NCBI GenBank assembly: GCA_033032865.1
Contig: JAWHQI010000201.1
Span: 2,915,501 to 2,979,500 of the forward strand
Direction: 5' to 3'
Origin: Dactylorhiza incarnata
Taxonomy: Eukaryota; Streptophyta; Magnoliopsida; Asparagales; Orchidaceae
Length of the DNA: 64,000 nt
Of this stretch, positions 21,254 through 33,410 are shown piece after piece. Position numbers and translations under genes: made by a program. How positions within the stretch are numbered: position 1 is the stretch's first letter; each line of letters opens with the position of its first letter. The notes under the pieces are model-generated. The model was given only the letters and a program-made list of their open reading frames with translations, did no database searches and was not told the origin of the DNA.

Positions 21254-23178
21254 TTAATCGCTCTCGCGATCCTCTACCTCAGAGATTGGCACGAACAAGT
21301 CAGGAATGACTTCTTCCGCAGTGAACTCCATGGCGTCGGGAACGATCATGTCCGCCCCTTTGAGAGTGTCAAGGACGAGCTCCGCGATCTCCATCGACCT
21401 CTTGCGATCAACCTCCTTTTCCTCTCGCAACTGACCGCGAGTTCCAGCTCACGGAGGAGGGGGGGGGGAGCACCGCTAGGGTCAAATCGCGAACCTGGGC
21501 CTTGAGGCAGTTATTCTCCATTTCTAGGTCGGCGATCCTCGCGTGAAGTTGGCCGGCGGACTCGGCATCCTACGAAAAGCCGGTTAGCAAAAGAAAAGCG
21601 AAGCGAGATAGGAAAAGACTATTGCAAAGCATTGCTTACCAGTCCAACTTGAAGACTGGCGAGGAGGCCCTCATACAAGGCCTCCTTCCCTGTAAGTTCT
21701 GCGACCTCATCCGCGGACTTCTGGAGCTCAACGTTGAGCTCCATGATCTCCCTGCCCGCAGTGAAGTACAGGCGGCCCACCATGTGGGAAAGCTCCGTCG
21801 CCCGGAACTGGGCTCGCATGGCTTCATATACGAGCCCCTTCTGCGTAAAGGTCCTAAAGAGGGAGGCGTCCTTGCGACCGTAGAGGCCGAAGGCGAGGGC
21901 GAACGCCTCACCTCCAGCCTTGTCGTCCTCCACCCAGGAAGGGAGTAGAGAGGAGCAGATGACCTTGTTCTGCTCAGGGTCCCACGCGAGCGCCGGCTCG
22001 CCAACTGCGTCCGCAAGATTCATACCGAGCCCGAAGTTCGTGTGGCTCGTCGGCTTGGGCTTGGCAGCCGCCTCCTCCGGCTCGCCACCCTCTTTGGCAG
22101 ACTCCTAATTCGCTGCTGGAGAAGGGTGGAGGTCGGGTTCGGAGAGGTCAACGACCTCCTTCGCCTTGGGGGCGGAGGGGGCTTTATTGGTCTTCTTCGC
22201 GCTCCCTGCGAGGCGGGCCGGTGTGGAGGAAGGGATCGCTTCTTCCCCGACGAGGAGCTCGGTACGTCGCGGAAGGCCTCAGCGGCCACGCTCGTGAGCG
22301 GGCCAGAGGTAAGGGAGGAAGGAGGGGCGTGCGGAGGGTTGAGTGGAAGTTCACGCTCTCCTGCAAAGATAGCTAAGAGCGTTAGCTAATTGAAGGAAAG
22401 GGGGTGGGGATATTGGCGAGCGCGAGTCAGACCTTCCCCTTGGGGGACAAGCGGCAACAGGTCCACCCGCTCTCGGAGGAAGTTGACCTCAAAATTCTTT
22501 CCTTTCAGGTACTGGTACAAGCTCGCGTCATAACCCCCTAGGGAAGCCGGAGGGCGATAAGTGGCCTCGTTTCGCTGGATGGGGGTGTAAGAGATATTGC
22601 CGAAAGGGCCCTTCTCCAGGACGAACTTATGCGTCCAATAGTGGGACTTGTTCACCGTCTCACAGATGGTGACATGCTGGCTCGCGAAATGAGCCGTCCC
22701 GTCCCTGTACGTGCGAAACGAGAACACCTTGCGGAAGATGAGCAGGCTGAACTCGATCTTCTCCGCCCTAAGGTAACTGGCGAACGCGACCACCACGACG
22801 ATCGCGTTCGGCGTCAGCTGGCTCGGCAGAACGCTAAAGTATTTGAGCACCTAGAAAAGTAGACAGGAGTTAGAGCATCATTAGAAAAGCGAGTCAGGAA
22901 TATAAGGGTCAAGAAACGAACATACTTGCCGCTCTTCCGGACAAAGAGGGAGTCACAGCCCATTCTCAAACTGAGCGATGGGGATAGCGAGCTCGTCGGG
23001 GTGCGGGTTGCTGATGGTGTCTCGCTCAGTAGGGCAGCGAGCCATGAACCCGGAGTGGATGTACTGATCGACAGTAGCTTGGTATTCCTCCTTCGTGAGG
23101 TTGGCGCAGAAGAAAAAGGCCATCAAGGAAGGCTCCGGAACACTTGGCCCGCCCCTCTGCCTCCGCATCGCCAACCAT
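21254..23178 (-). pseudogene. Tat antisense gene, unit 2 (element B), four exons
   Basis: The fuller copy of the gene at 34-788. Inferred exons are 22926-23178 (ATG at 23178), 22434-22850, 21640-22360 and 21254-21569 (stop TAA). Acceptors TTTCTAG, TTTGCAG and TTCGTAG and a donor GTAAGC support this. Exon 2 carries the conserved block (SQLTPNA, FRTYRDGTAHF, VNKSHYWTHKF) resembling Pfam PF04195. Exon 3 has a basic, proline- and arginine-rich linker and then LLPSWVEDDKAGGEAFALAF and a helical segment; exon 4 looks coiled-coil. A one-base shift in exon 1, relative to A, breaks the frame, as does a G run at 21461-21470. No enzymatic motif is seen, and the role in the element is unknown. Confidence 0.7.
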
Positions 23179-23300
23179 AGTGTTTTGAGGCTGCGAATCA
23201 CAAAAGTCGTGAAAGCGAGCTAGGTTTGGGAGAGAGTCAGAAAGAAGAGGAGCGCGAAGGAAGAATAGTAAATGCGGTGGTTGAAAAGAGAAAAGATCGA

Positions 23301-23310
23301 CTATTTATAG
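23301..23310 (-). promoter_or_regulatory. TATA box of Tat antisense unit 2 (B)
   Basis: Minus strand CTATAAATAG, 123 bp upstream of the ATG at 23178. It is the counterpart of 904-914 in element A. Confidence 0.65.
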
Positions 23311-23793
23311 AAATAAAATAGGTGGGAAGAAGTCGAAGCGCCGGTGTCTGCGGGTAGCGGATTCGCGCGGTATTTTTTCACGCTTAGGGGTCCTATTCGC
23401 TCCTGGCGAGTCAACACCTTGCCAAACCTCCTCCCATTAATCGTCGGAGAGCTAACGCTGGACAATGAAATAAAGCAAAACGCGAGGGCAGGACGCGAGT
23501 GCGAGTAATAGAAGCATAAAAGTAACCAACGAATGAGCGAGCCAGGCATAGCGAAAGAAAAGATAATAAACATAGAAAAAAAGGATCGCAAGCGAGTCAA
23601 AGTATCATTATTACAGACTTTTAAAATTGTTCGCAACCCCTCCCTACGAAGGGGAGGGGGAAGAAAAATAATAAAATGCAAAGCGGGAGTTCTTAATATC
23701 GCAACCACTTCCAGCGACCGCGACCCCGCACACCAGAGCGAGGAGGGACTCGTGGGTAATGATACTCGCGAAGCGACTGGCTCGCTTTATTCG

Positions 23794-24720
23794 TCAGCCG
23801 CAAGTAATCTTAAATCGAGCAATGTACACCCCGGGGGAGGTCGCGTCTCCATGATCGGTCGGCCACACCTCGGCGAGGATGTGCGCGTTCGCGTCCTCCA
23901 TCGCGGCAAATCTTTCCTCATTTGCGAGTCGGTCCATCCTATTCTGTTCGTGTAGATCCCACAGCAGGGAGGTATGCTTCTGGAATATCTCGGTGACCCG
24001 TCTCTTCATTCGCGCCGGATCACTGGGGTCCCCCAGAAAATCTGCGGCCTGACTCGGCGAGGGGGGTGGAGATATCTCCAACGCTCCAGATTCCGACTTG
24101 GTGAGCGGGGTCATGGAATCACCTGCGAAATAGAAATCAGCAAGAAGGTGGAAAGTGACACCCTATAGCGACGGCCTAACCTAGTGAAGGAATTTGAGTA
24201 TGAAGGAAGACAAGGAAATTCCCTCCAGGGCTCCTTTGTCCCAAGATGCCGAATCCCGGAGTGATGATGGCCTGATTCGGCAGGGTAGGCGGATCCGCGG
24301 GAGGAGGAACCCGCTCTTCCAGATCCGCGAGGGGGGACGCTGCACAAGAGGTAAGTGTGATTTGGCGAGTCAAGAGATATGAAGGAAGACAAGGAAATTT
24401 ACTCACCTCGTTGCGAAGGCGAGTCTCGCAGCTCGACGGCTCTCGCCTCTATGAGAAGAGTACCTGCCTCACCGGTGGAAGGGATGTGGGTCTCTGTGAT
24501 TGTGTTTCCCAAGGTATTCTCACCCGGGGAAGCGTTCTGCATGTGGAGAAGTAAGGGCGAAAGAAAGAGACATTAAACCAGCGGAACTTGACAGTAGTAC
24601 CTGCTAGGCGAGCCCATCATGAGGTGAATGCGGCGAAAGAGAGGACCCACCCCCGCCGGTCGGGCGTCGAACAGCCCTTGCCGTTTTGGTGGGGGGGTGG
24701 AGGCGGAGAGCGCTGCGGAG
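23794..24720 (-). pseudogene. Tat antisense gene, unit 1 (element B), exons 2-4 and part of exon 1
   Basis: Inferred exons: remainder of exon 1 24601-24720 (donor CAGGTACTAC), exon 2 24417-24536 (acceptor CATGCAG, donor GAGGTGAGT), exon 3 about 24182-24339 (acceptor GTGCAG), exon 4 23794-24122 (acceptor TTTCGCAG). Exon 4 reads DFLGDPSDPARMKRR and SPGVYIARF, matching element A's DFLGDPRDPETMKRR and SPEVHIARM. The start of exon 1 lies at 40144-40236 across copia element K. Function unknown. Confidence 0.6.
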
Positions 24721-25875
24721 TGTTAAATTTTTTGATTTGAATCGTTTAGGAGTAAGCAGGAGTTGCATCAACTGAGTTATAGCCAAAAAATCACAATGCC
24801 ACACAGCAACACAATAGTCATTATTAAATCACAAAACTTGATTACAGTGCGAGGTATACACGGAGAGACATGATTTATAAGAATCACAAAGGAGAGAAGA
24901 ACAAAACACACCAAAAGCACAAATCTGGCAACCTGACAAGCAGAGACCGCACAGACCCCTGGACTCCAGAGACCGTCTGGCTTGTCCTGAGACCGCACGA
25001 ACAGAATACAGGCAAGATGACCTGCACTGCAAGACCGCCACCTCAGACCGCATGAACTGGAGCTTATTGAACTGAACAGAGAACAGAAACTGTCGCCAGA
25101 CAGCAACTCAGATCGCCTGACCGTAGAAGGTCGCCTGATCGCTGAGCTCACTGCGAACAACACAAGAACAACATAAACCAGTTCGCAGACAAGCCGCTGC
25201 CGAACTGTTTATTCAAGCCACTGGGAAATCACCAAGGAAGGAGACCGCAACCTGCTGATCGCAAACCTGTGAACACAACAAATAGTCAACTCGCTTCCAA
25301 GACCGCCCGACCTCAAAGTTGAGACCGCACAAAACAACCCAGGCTCTAGTTCTGACAGTTCTCGTTATGAATGACGGGCCCTGCACCCCTATTTATAGGA
25401 GAGGAGATGGATGTCATCACCGTCGTAAGAGAGGTACAGTCACCACCCATCAGATCATGAGCGGTCTCATAGAACAGACCGCGCGATCACACCACTTGGA
25501 CAACATCCCGTCCAAGACCGCAAATCAGCAGCAGACCGCGCACAAGCCGCGCAGACACAGAGCACTCCTCCCTTAGATCGCTTAGAGAAAACCAAGAACA
25601 TCTGGCCGACTTCAAACAAGTCGCCAGATTACCCAGCATAAGCCGCCCGGTCACAGTGGTCACTCAAGAACAGACCTCCCGGTCTTCCACAAAGAAGATA
25701 GATCAACCAACCAGAGCAGACCGAAAGAGACCGGAACATACAAGAACAAACTGGCCATCACAGCAGACCGCTAGAGCCAGACCGGCAGAGCACCAACATA
25801 GAGACCGCGCGGTCTCTGCGATCACCAAAAAATAGACCGCCGACCACCTTCCCCTTCACTTCAATAATTTCAGCA
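24721..25875 (-). repeat. 3' LTR of element K
   Basis: A minus-strand TATA box (CTATAAATAGG region) lies at 25389-25399. Both sides are rich in AGACCGC and GACCGCNCGG motifs, with more than twenty occurrences by eye. The LTR aligns with 38991-40143 along its whole length. Confidence 0.9.
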
Positions 25876-26630
25876 CCCCCCTTGAAGTGGGAAGTGGAAA
25901 CTAGCCCAAGTAAACTCTGCAACCGAGTAAACGGTCCCTTCGCCAGCGGCTTTGTGAAGATGTCTACAATATTGACCACACTTCGAACATGCTCGACCAT
26001 AAGAGATCCTCCCAACACCTTCTCACGAATGAAATGGTGCTCAATCTCAATGTGCTTGGTCCTCGCGTGACAGACCGGATTATTAACCAGCTTGAGAGCA
26101 CTCTCATTGTCCCCGCGTAACATAGTGGGACCTCGAACCTCCTCATGAACGTCCTCCACCAACCTCCTGAGCCAAACGACTTCCTGAGCTGCCAAGGCTG
26201 AAGCCTTGTATTCCGCTTCTGTGGTAGATACAGACACTGAGTCTTGCTTTTTGCTGCACCAAGAAATAGTTGTGGGGCCCGCCATAAAGACATAACCAGA
26301 CGTTGATCTCCGATCGTCCACGTCTCCCCCGTAATCAGCATCCATGTACCCATGTAAGACCAAGCTTGACCCTCTCCTATATAGGAGACCCAGATCAGAG
26401 GTCGACTTCACATACTTCAAAATTCCTTTAGCCGCCAGAAGATGAGGTTTTCGTGGTTCCGCCATGTACCGACTCACCTTGCCAACTGCATAAGCAATAT
26501 CAGGCCTTGTGATGGTCAAGTAGATCAAGCTCCCAACTAGAGCTCGGAACACCAATGGTTCAGATAGAACTCTCCCCTCATCCTTCCGAAGTTTATGATG
26601 TTGTTCTAGAGGTATAGAGCTGCTCTACCC
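25876..26630 (-). pseudogene. Copia RNase H of element K
   Basis: Degrades the RNA strand during reverse transcription. It shows [50 protein letters not shown] and [15 protein letters not shown], all standard for plant copia. A frame break near 26620-26650 separates it from the RT. The polypurine tract overlaps the end of the frame just before the LTR. Confidence 0.85.
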
Positions 26631-26645
26631 TTCCTACATGCCGAG

Positions 26646-27578
26646 TCATTGAACGATCCGCTCCACATATCCAGCCTGAGAAATGAGCACTCCTCTCTCA
26701 CGCCTCTGAACCTCGAGTCCAAGGAAATGGTGAAGCTCACCCAGATCCATAATCTCGAATCTGATAGCAAGCTCGGCTCTCAGCCTTGCTACTGCCTCCT
26801 TCGAGTTCCCGGTGATGATCATGTCATCCACATACAGCAGAACAATAACCTGAAGCACCTCCTCCTTCTTAACGAACAAGCTAGAATCAGAGTCTGAAGC
26901 AAAGAACCCGAAGAATAGAAGATACTCTGCGATCTTCCCATACCACGCCCGAGGCACTTGCTTCAACCCATACATGGATTTCTTCAGCTTGCAGACGTAG
27001 TCTGGACAATCCTTTGACATGAAGCTCGGCGGTTGGATCTTGAAGATATCCTTGTCCATCTCTCCGTATAAGAAAGCATTCTTCACGTCGAGCTGCCAAA
27101 TCTCCCATCCACTAGAAGCCGCCAAAGCAATAACAAATCGAATCGAAGTCATCTTTGCCACGGGACTGAACGTCTCATCATAATCCTCTCTGTACTGCTG
27201 TGAGAACCCGCGAGCCAAGGGGCGAGCCTTGCAATGCTCGATCGTGCCGTCAGCTTTCTTTTTGAGCTTATAGACCCACTTGCATGTCACAGGGGTAATG
27301 CCCTTGGGCCTGGGCACTAGAGACCAAGTCTCATTCTTCTTGAGAGCATCCATCTCCTCCTGCATAGCAATGTCCCACTACTTCACTCATTTGGCCTTCT
27401 CAATGCTCGATGGCTCCCGCTCATCCAAGGGACCAGCAAAGAAACATGAGACAAAGCTCACCATGTTTCCTCTTGTGTATCGGTCAGGTGGCTTGATAGT
27501 CCTCTTCGACCTCCTAAGAGGTTGCACCTGACTAACCACCTCCTCAGCCGCTTCTTCTGTGTTAGCTCCTCTTCCAAG
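26646..27578 (-). pseudogene. Copia reverse transcriptase of element K
   Basis: Copies the element RNA into DNA. The region shows EEMDALKKNETWSLV, KWVYKLKKKADGTIEHCKAR, DYDETFSPVAKMTSIR, QLDVKNAFLYGEMD, KSMYGLKQVPRAWY and the catalytic LLYVDDMIITG. The segment 27366-27578 holds the linker between integrase and RT, with stops. The RT is intact across its motifs but ends in a stop at 26646. Confidence 0.9.
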
Positions 27579-27942
27579 TTAACTTGGAGCATCGCTCCCC
27601 CTGCTTCCAGAACCTGAAGCCTCCATCTCTGAGCTTGACACAGCTGGAGCTCCTGGTGAGACAGGCAACTCCACTTGAAGATTTTCCGCAGCCTTCCCTT
27701 TTTCATTAACCCTGCCCTCCGGTAGTTCAACTCCTGAACTCCCCTTGTAGGAAGTCACCTCATCGAACACAACATCCCGAGATACTACTGATCTCTGTGT
27801 CTCAGGATCCATGCATCTCCACCCCTTCTTCCGCTCATCATATCCAACGAAGACTAGCTTCCTTGCTTTCGCATCTAGCTTTATCCGAAGAGCATCAGGG
27901 ATATGCAAATAACAGGTTGACCCGAACACCGGAAGGTGTGCA
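27579..27942 (-). pseudogene. Copia integrase C-terminal part (element K, beyond J)
   Basis: It continues the integrase after insertion J: HLPVFGSTCYLHIPDALRIK, then KLVFVGYDERKKGWRCMDPE and VVFDEVTSY, the usual copia integrase C-terminal sequence. The N-terminal part is at 36889-37550. The codons on the two sides of J fit one target region. Confidence 0.85.
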
Positions 27943-29964
27943 TGTAACACCCTTCCAGTACGAATAATATAACAGTAGGTCCAGCCGGGACCCCATGCTA
28001 TACTAACCACACTAGCTAGGCGTTAAAAGGAGATATACAGAAAAGAACTACACCAGAGTATACTAAACATGAGCGGAAGCATAAGGATTTAACATTTCTA
28101 TTAGAATAGTCCACTATCACAGTAATGAAACAATAAAGTGTAGAGTTACGGCCTTAAGGCCTTACATTCCAAAACGTACAAAACTCTCTAAACATACATC
28201 GGTGCGTAGGCCGGCAAAATATGAAAAATAGAAAAGAGGCTGGCCTTCGAGGGCCAACGCAGCAAAAAGGGCCACCGCCCGCTATTTTCCGTTAGGCTCA
28301 CCTGCACCTGCATAAGAAGATTCCACCAAGAGGTGGCAAACAAAGCAACGGTCAGCACAGCTGACCAAATTATAATGAACCCACCCCTTTCTTGGGGTGG
28401 CAGAGCTTCTTCCCTTCAAACAAGTCGTACTAGCAGTAAGTAGTACTATAAGGAAGGTGCAAACTACACAAGGTGAGGTTTCAAGCACAATCAATCTTCT
28501 AGGTGTAGCAACAAATGGAGTTGATCCTGGGAATGCACATGATGTTGGTTGGGTTCACCCGAAGGTTCCCCACAACCGCCTAAGCAACGCATGAGGGCTA
28601 ATCATAACATCAATCCAAAACCATGACCGTGGGTTCTCACGACCACACGTAACCAGCTAAGCTAAAGAGCTTAGTGAACGCTTGAGCATTTACCTATTGG
28701 AGGAACCCTCCCAAACAGGTCTATCCCATGATCACACGGCGTCTCGAGGTTTCCCCCTCTCGCCGATCCGCAAGGTGCGGGTTCGGTACATGCTTGTGCC
28801 CGTTGCTCAAATCATTGCGTTAACAACAACGATGCGGGTGTAGCTTTACTTCGACCCGTTAGCAAGGAAACACCGACGGGTGTTCCCAAACACAATAAGT
28901 TACGCACCTAAACCAACCAAGTGGACTTAGGCTTCACTAGAACAACCAACGAAGGAGGTATACATCGACTCACTTCAATTTCGTGGTGTAGGTTTGCATT
29001 CCACCACTCTCCAAGCAAGGGGCTTTCGTTAGGATCTTCACACGACGCCTAATCTCAAGTCCCGCAATACTATAGATGATCTCACGGAGTCATTCTCCGG
29101 CACACATTCTAGGCCTAACCTAAATGCAACATCGCAAATCAAGCATCATTGATTCAGGCTCACGACCATGAATAGGCTTCACACACAATGCCTAAATCCG
29201 CACGACTACCGGATTTCTAAATGCAATATGCCGGGGACGGACACAATCGACCCGGAGTTCCGAAGAACTAGAGGAAATCCTACACTTCACCCATTTGGTG
29301 AAAGGTAGTCCTCATGCAAGCATAGAAAAAGAAAGAGGGGACAAAGAACACGTCCTAAGACCGGGAGAAAGAATCGTTACCCTTGGAGCTCTCTTCCCTG
29401 CCATAGATCTGAGATCCCACTCGGAGAGAAAGAACCGCGCCGGGCTGCACTTTCCAGATCTGGGAATGGCTCGCGGAACGGAGCTCCGGAGCTCCGTCAA
29501 TGGCGGAATCTCCTTCTTCTTCCTCCTTGCCCTTTCTTCTTTCTCTATCTTAGGAGAGAGGAAAGCTATGGAAATATGAGGGATTAACCCCTCTCCAAAG
29601 CCCTAAGACCCCCCAGCAACAGCTCATAGCTGTTGGATCAATTTCCAAAGATTTTGATCGGTCGGATCGTCTTCTCCGCTGTTCTTTACGGAGCAGAATA
29701 AACAGGGCGCACGATCACTGGCGCACGACCAGTGGTCGTGCGCGAAGAGGATAAATGGTCGTGCGCACTGCTTTGGACAGTGAGCGTTCCGACAGCTCTC
29801 TTTTCCTTGACAAGAGCGCACGATCACTGGCTCACGACCAGTGGTCGTGCGCGAAGAGGAAACATGGTCTTGCGCACTGCTTTTACTGAGAAATTTCAGC
29901 CTACTCCGAGCGCAGCACTACCACTCCGCCTACCTCGCTGAACTACGATTTTTGGGGTGTTACA
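27943..29964 (-). repeat. 3' LTR of element J
   Basis: It runs from TGTAACACCC to GGGTGTTACA, which are inverted repeats of each other. GCGCACGACC palindromes lie at 29709-29880. There is no clear TATA box beside them; an AT-rich ATAAACAGG is near 29697. Confidence 0.9.
29709..29880. promoter_or_regulatory. GCGCACGACCA palindromes in the J LTR
   Basis: Two blocks each hold GCGCACGATCACTGG, then the dyad with GCGCACGACCA arms (or a near match), then a GTCGTGCGC half or near match. The other LTR has the same at 36695-36870. The motif is the one found in the unrelated G family LTRs. Confidence 0.55.
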
Positions 29965-30012
29965 ACTCCACCTCCCTTAAAAGAATTTCGTCCCGAAATT
30001 TCGAAAACAGTA

Positions 30013-30399
30013 TTAGCAGAAATTACAGTTATAAATACCTGAGAGAAATAGCTCGGGGTACTCCGCAAGCATCGACTGCTCTCTTTCCCAAGAGAGTTCC
30101 TCTCGCCCGCAATTATTCCAACGGACTTTCACCATCCGAATGGACTTGTTCCGCAACTGCTTCACTTTAGTGTCTTCAATGCAAATGGGTTTGACTTTCG
30201 TCGCTAGCCCACCATCTACCGACACTTCGCTGACCGCAGCAACAAGATTTGGCTCCTTTACAGCCTTCCGCAACACAGAGATGTGGAATACATCATGCAA
30301 CCCGCTCAGCTCCGAAGATAGAGCAAGCCAGTAGGCAGCTTCATCAATGCGCTCCAAGATCTCGAACGGTCCTAAGTACCTCGGACTTAGCTTTTTCAA
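30013..30399 (-). pseudogene. Integrase C-terminus and chromodomain (element J)
   Basis: SPRYLGPFEILERI and DVFHISVLRK form the GPY/F-type end of integrase. The chromodomain follows: PICIEDTKVKQLRNKSIRMV, then VRWNNCGREELSWERE and YPELF. This module is thought to steer integration to heterochromatin and defines chromoviruses. The aromatic cage is hard to judge by eye. The frame is open here but a stop and shift separate it from the upstream integrase. Confidence 0.9.
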
Positions 30400-30402
30400 G
30401 CG

Positions 30403-31352
30403 TCAGATCCTCGATACTCCTTTGAACGGTTTGATCTTGAGATAATCCCAGTCGCCAACGGCGAACTCGACATTTCGATGATTTGCATTGTAGTATTTTG
30501 CCTGCCGATCTTGGGCAATGAGCAATCGCTCCCGAATAGCCCGAATCGATGTATTTGCCTCCTCCACATCCTTGCATTTCAACAACTTAGTGTCGCCCGT
30601 TTCAGCCCAAGATAACGGTGTGCGACATTTCCTACCATAAAGAGCCTCGAAAGGGGCCATCTTTATACTTGCTTGGTAGCTGTTGTTGTAAGCAAACTCA
30701 ATCATATAGAGATGGTCCTCCCATCTCTTTCCGAAGTCCAGGGCGCACATCCTCAGCATGTCCTCCATCGTCCTATTGGTCCTTTCGGTCTGTCCATCCG
30801 TTTGCGGGTGGAAGGCCGTGCTAAACTTTAGCTTGGTGCCCACTAATTGATGAATCAGCCTTCAATCATTTGATGTGAACCGCACGTCGCGATCACTGAC
30901 GATGCTACGGGGAATCCCGTGCAACCACACGATGTTATCGACGTACAACTTTGCCAGCTTCTCCACAGAATCATCCTTTTGGTTCGGAATAAATGTGATA
31001 CCTTCGTCAATCGGTCCACGATCACCCAGATGGCGTCGTTTCCATGTTGCGATCTCGACAATCCGTGCACGAAATCCATCGAAATATCATCGAACCTCCA
31101 TTCCGAAATCGGCAATGACTTCAGAAACCCACCGGGACGTTGACATTCCGCCTTCACCAACGCGCAGTATGACACTTGGCCACGTAGAGGGCAATGTCTT
31201 TCTTTATACCCGGCCACCAGAAGAGTTTCTTCATATCCATGTATATTTTCGTGCTCCCAGGGTGGATCGAGTACTTGGTATGATGAGCCTCGTACATCAA
31301 CTCCGCCCGTAATGTACCAACATTTGGGACGCACAATCTGCCATTCTTCCAC
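30403..31352 (-). pseudogene. Gypsy integrase core (element J), frameshifted
   Basis: The core has DFVHGLSRS and [14 protein letters not shown] (first Asp region), SDRDVRF (second Asp, near 30895) and HPQTDGQTERTNR (Glu), then EFAYNNSYQASIKMAPFEAL. Frame changes and a TGA in place of Trp near 30864 break it. All three catalytic acidic residues are still recognisable. Confidence 0.85.
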
Positions 31353-31966
31353 ATAAGGCCATCTTCAAAAGAAAAATCAGCGTTTGAACCATCAACGGTC
31401 TCCGCTTTATAGCGTTTCATGCTCTCATCTAGCTCCAATGCTTGTCGAACTCGGTCGGCGAGGTCGTATTGAACCTCCATCCAGTTCAAGCATGCTGAAG
31501 GAGATGCTCTTCTATCGATGCAAATGATCTCCATAACTTCTAGCTCGCGTATTAGACGCTCATCATGCATAAAAATCCAATTTGCTTGAGCAGGAGCCCA
31601 ACGACTCAACGCGTCCGCAACTACATTTCCCTTACCAGTAGTATATTTGATGTCGAAGGTGTAGTCCCCAAGGAATTCCATCCACCTCCTCTGACGCATA
31701 TTCAACTCCCTTTGATCCAGCAGGTACTTGAGGCTCTTGTGGTCAGTAAAGATATCGATCTTCACGCCATACAAGTAATGCCTCCAAAGCTTGAGGGCAA
31801 AAACCATGGTCGCTAGCTCCAAATCATGGACCGGGTAGTTCCTTTCATGAACCTTCAGTTGTCGGGAGCCGTAGGCAATTACCTTTCCGAACTGCACTAG
31901 GACGCAACCCAAACCACTCCCCGAGGCGTCACTATAAATTTCGTAGCCTTCCGTACCACATGGCAA
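31154..31966 (-). pseudogene. Gypsy RNase H and integrase zinc region (element J)
   Basis: RNase H shows YSDASGSGLGCVLVQ, NYPVHDLELATMVFALKLWR and FTDHKSLKYLLDQ. The segment NVVADALSR closes it. The integrase HHCC-like region follows ([32 protein letters not shown]), with the last cysteine pair apparently altered. A frameshift follows at its end. Confidence 0.9.
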
Positions 31967-32032
31967 GCATAGAATGGGCGCCGTGGTCAGACGACTCTTC
32001 AGTTCTTCAAAAGCTCGAGCGCACTTGGGCGA

Positions 32033-32703
32033 CTAGTCGAACTTGTGATCTTTCCTAGTCAGTTTAGTGAGAGGGAGTGCGACCCTCGAGAAGTTCTCCA
32101 CAAAGCGCCTATAATAGCCGGCAAGTCCTAAGAAACTTCGGACTTCCGCTACGTTTTTCAACACAGGCCACGCTTGGATCGCTTCTATTTTCGACGGATC
32201 AACCGCAATTCCATCCCCACTAACAACATGACCCAGGAATGCTACTGACGATAGCCAAAACTCGCACTTGGAGAACTTGGCATATAATTGACTCCTCCTC
32301 AGGGTGCTCAAAACTACGTGCAGATGCCTGCATGCTCCTCCTCCGACTGAGAGTATACCAAAATGTCGTCGATGAAGACGATCACAAATTGATCCAAATA
32401 CTCTCGGAACGTTCTATTCATTAAGTCCATAAATACCGACGATGCATTAGATAGACCGAACGGCATAACGGTGAACTCATAGTGCCCAAAGCGGGTACTG
32501 AACGCTGTCTTTGGAATGTCACATTCCCTTATACGCAGTTGGTAATAGCCGGACCTTAAGTCTAGCTTAGAGTATACCGTCGACCCAACCAGTTGGTCAA
32601 ATAAATCGTCGATTCTTGGAATCGGGTATCGGTTCTTCTCGGTCAACTTATTCAGCTCTCGATAGTCGATACATAGACGCAAGCTCCCGTCCTTCTTTTT
32701 CAC
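32033..32703 (-). pseudogene. Gypsy reverse transcriptase (element J)
   Basis: RT motifs in order: [52 protein letters not shown], the catalytic [12 protein letters not shown], then FLGHVVSGDGI and FLGLAGYYRRFV. The usual YVDD/FIDD Asp pair is intact. A one-base shift at about 32312 splits the frame. Confidence 0.95.
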
Positions 32704-32721
32704 AAAGAGGACCGGTGCACT

Positions 32722-33410
32722 CTAATTCGATGAACTTGGACGTACGTAGCCTTGCTCTAGCAGCTCTTGCAATTGAACATTCAGCTCTGCCAATTCCTTT
32801 GGCGCTATCTGGTACGGTGAGCGGGCCACAGGTTTGGCACCTGGCACCAGCTCAATACAGAAATCAATCTCCCGCTGAGGCGGAGCCCCAGGGAGTTCGT
32901 TAGGAAACACATCGACGTACTCCGCTACAACTGGGACATCGCATAACCTGGGCTTTGGCTCCGAAGCCTCCAACAGAGTGAAGAACAATTCCGCGCCCTT
33001 TCTCATCGCCTTAACCACCTGGAGAGCAGACATCAGTGTCTTGCTCGCTCCTCGCATACCTGCGAACGTGGTTTCGTCTTCGTTGTTCTTTCCCAGAGTG
33101 ATCTCCATTGAATTGCAATCTATGCATGCTCGCTTCTCCGAGAGCCAGTCCATGCCAAAGATCACATCAAATTCAGCTAACGGTAATAACGACGCTTACA
33201 AGTCGAAATCTTGATTTCTGATCCGCACCTTCACACGGCTCTTCCTATCCGCACTCATGCGAGACCAGTTAGGTAGCACTACCTCCAATCTATCTTTTGC
33301 TAAGGTTGACGGCACTCCGATTCGCACCACGAAGCCCATAGAAAGAAAAGAGTGTGATGCTCCCGTATCAAATAGAGCTCTCGTCGGATAGTTGAAAATT
33401 AGGACGAAAC
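32722..33410 (-). pseudogene. Gypsy protease and protease-RT linker (element J)
   Basis: Protease active site LFDTGASHSFLS, second conserved segment MIFGMDWL. The linker reads FPNELPGAPPQREIDFCIEL and the RT entry AELNVQLQELLEQGYVRPS. Stops at about 33196 and 32722 break it. The protease is joined to gag only across the putative intron 33411-33493. Confidence 0.9.

Noticed and set aside
24721..25875. Two AGACCGC-rich regions as independent satellite arrays
   Set aside because: The stretches at 24721-25875 and 38991-40143 align end to end and are bounded by a primer site and a polypurine tract, so they are the LTRs of copia element K.
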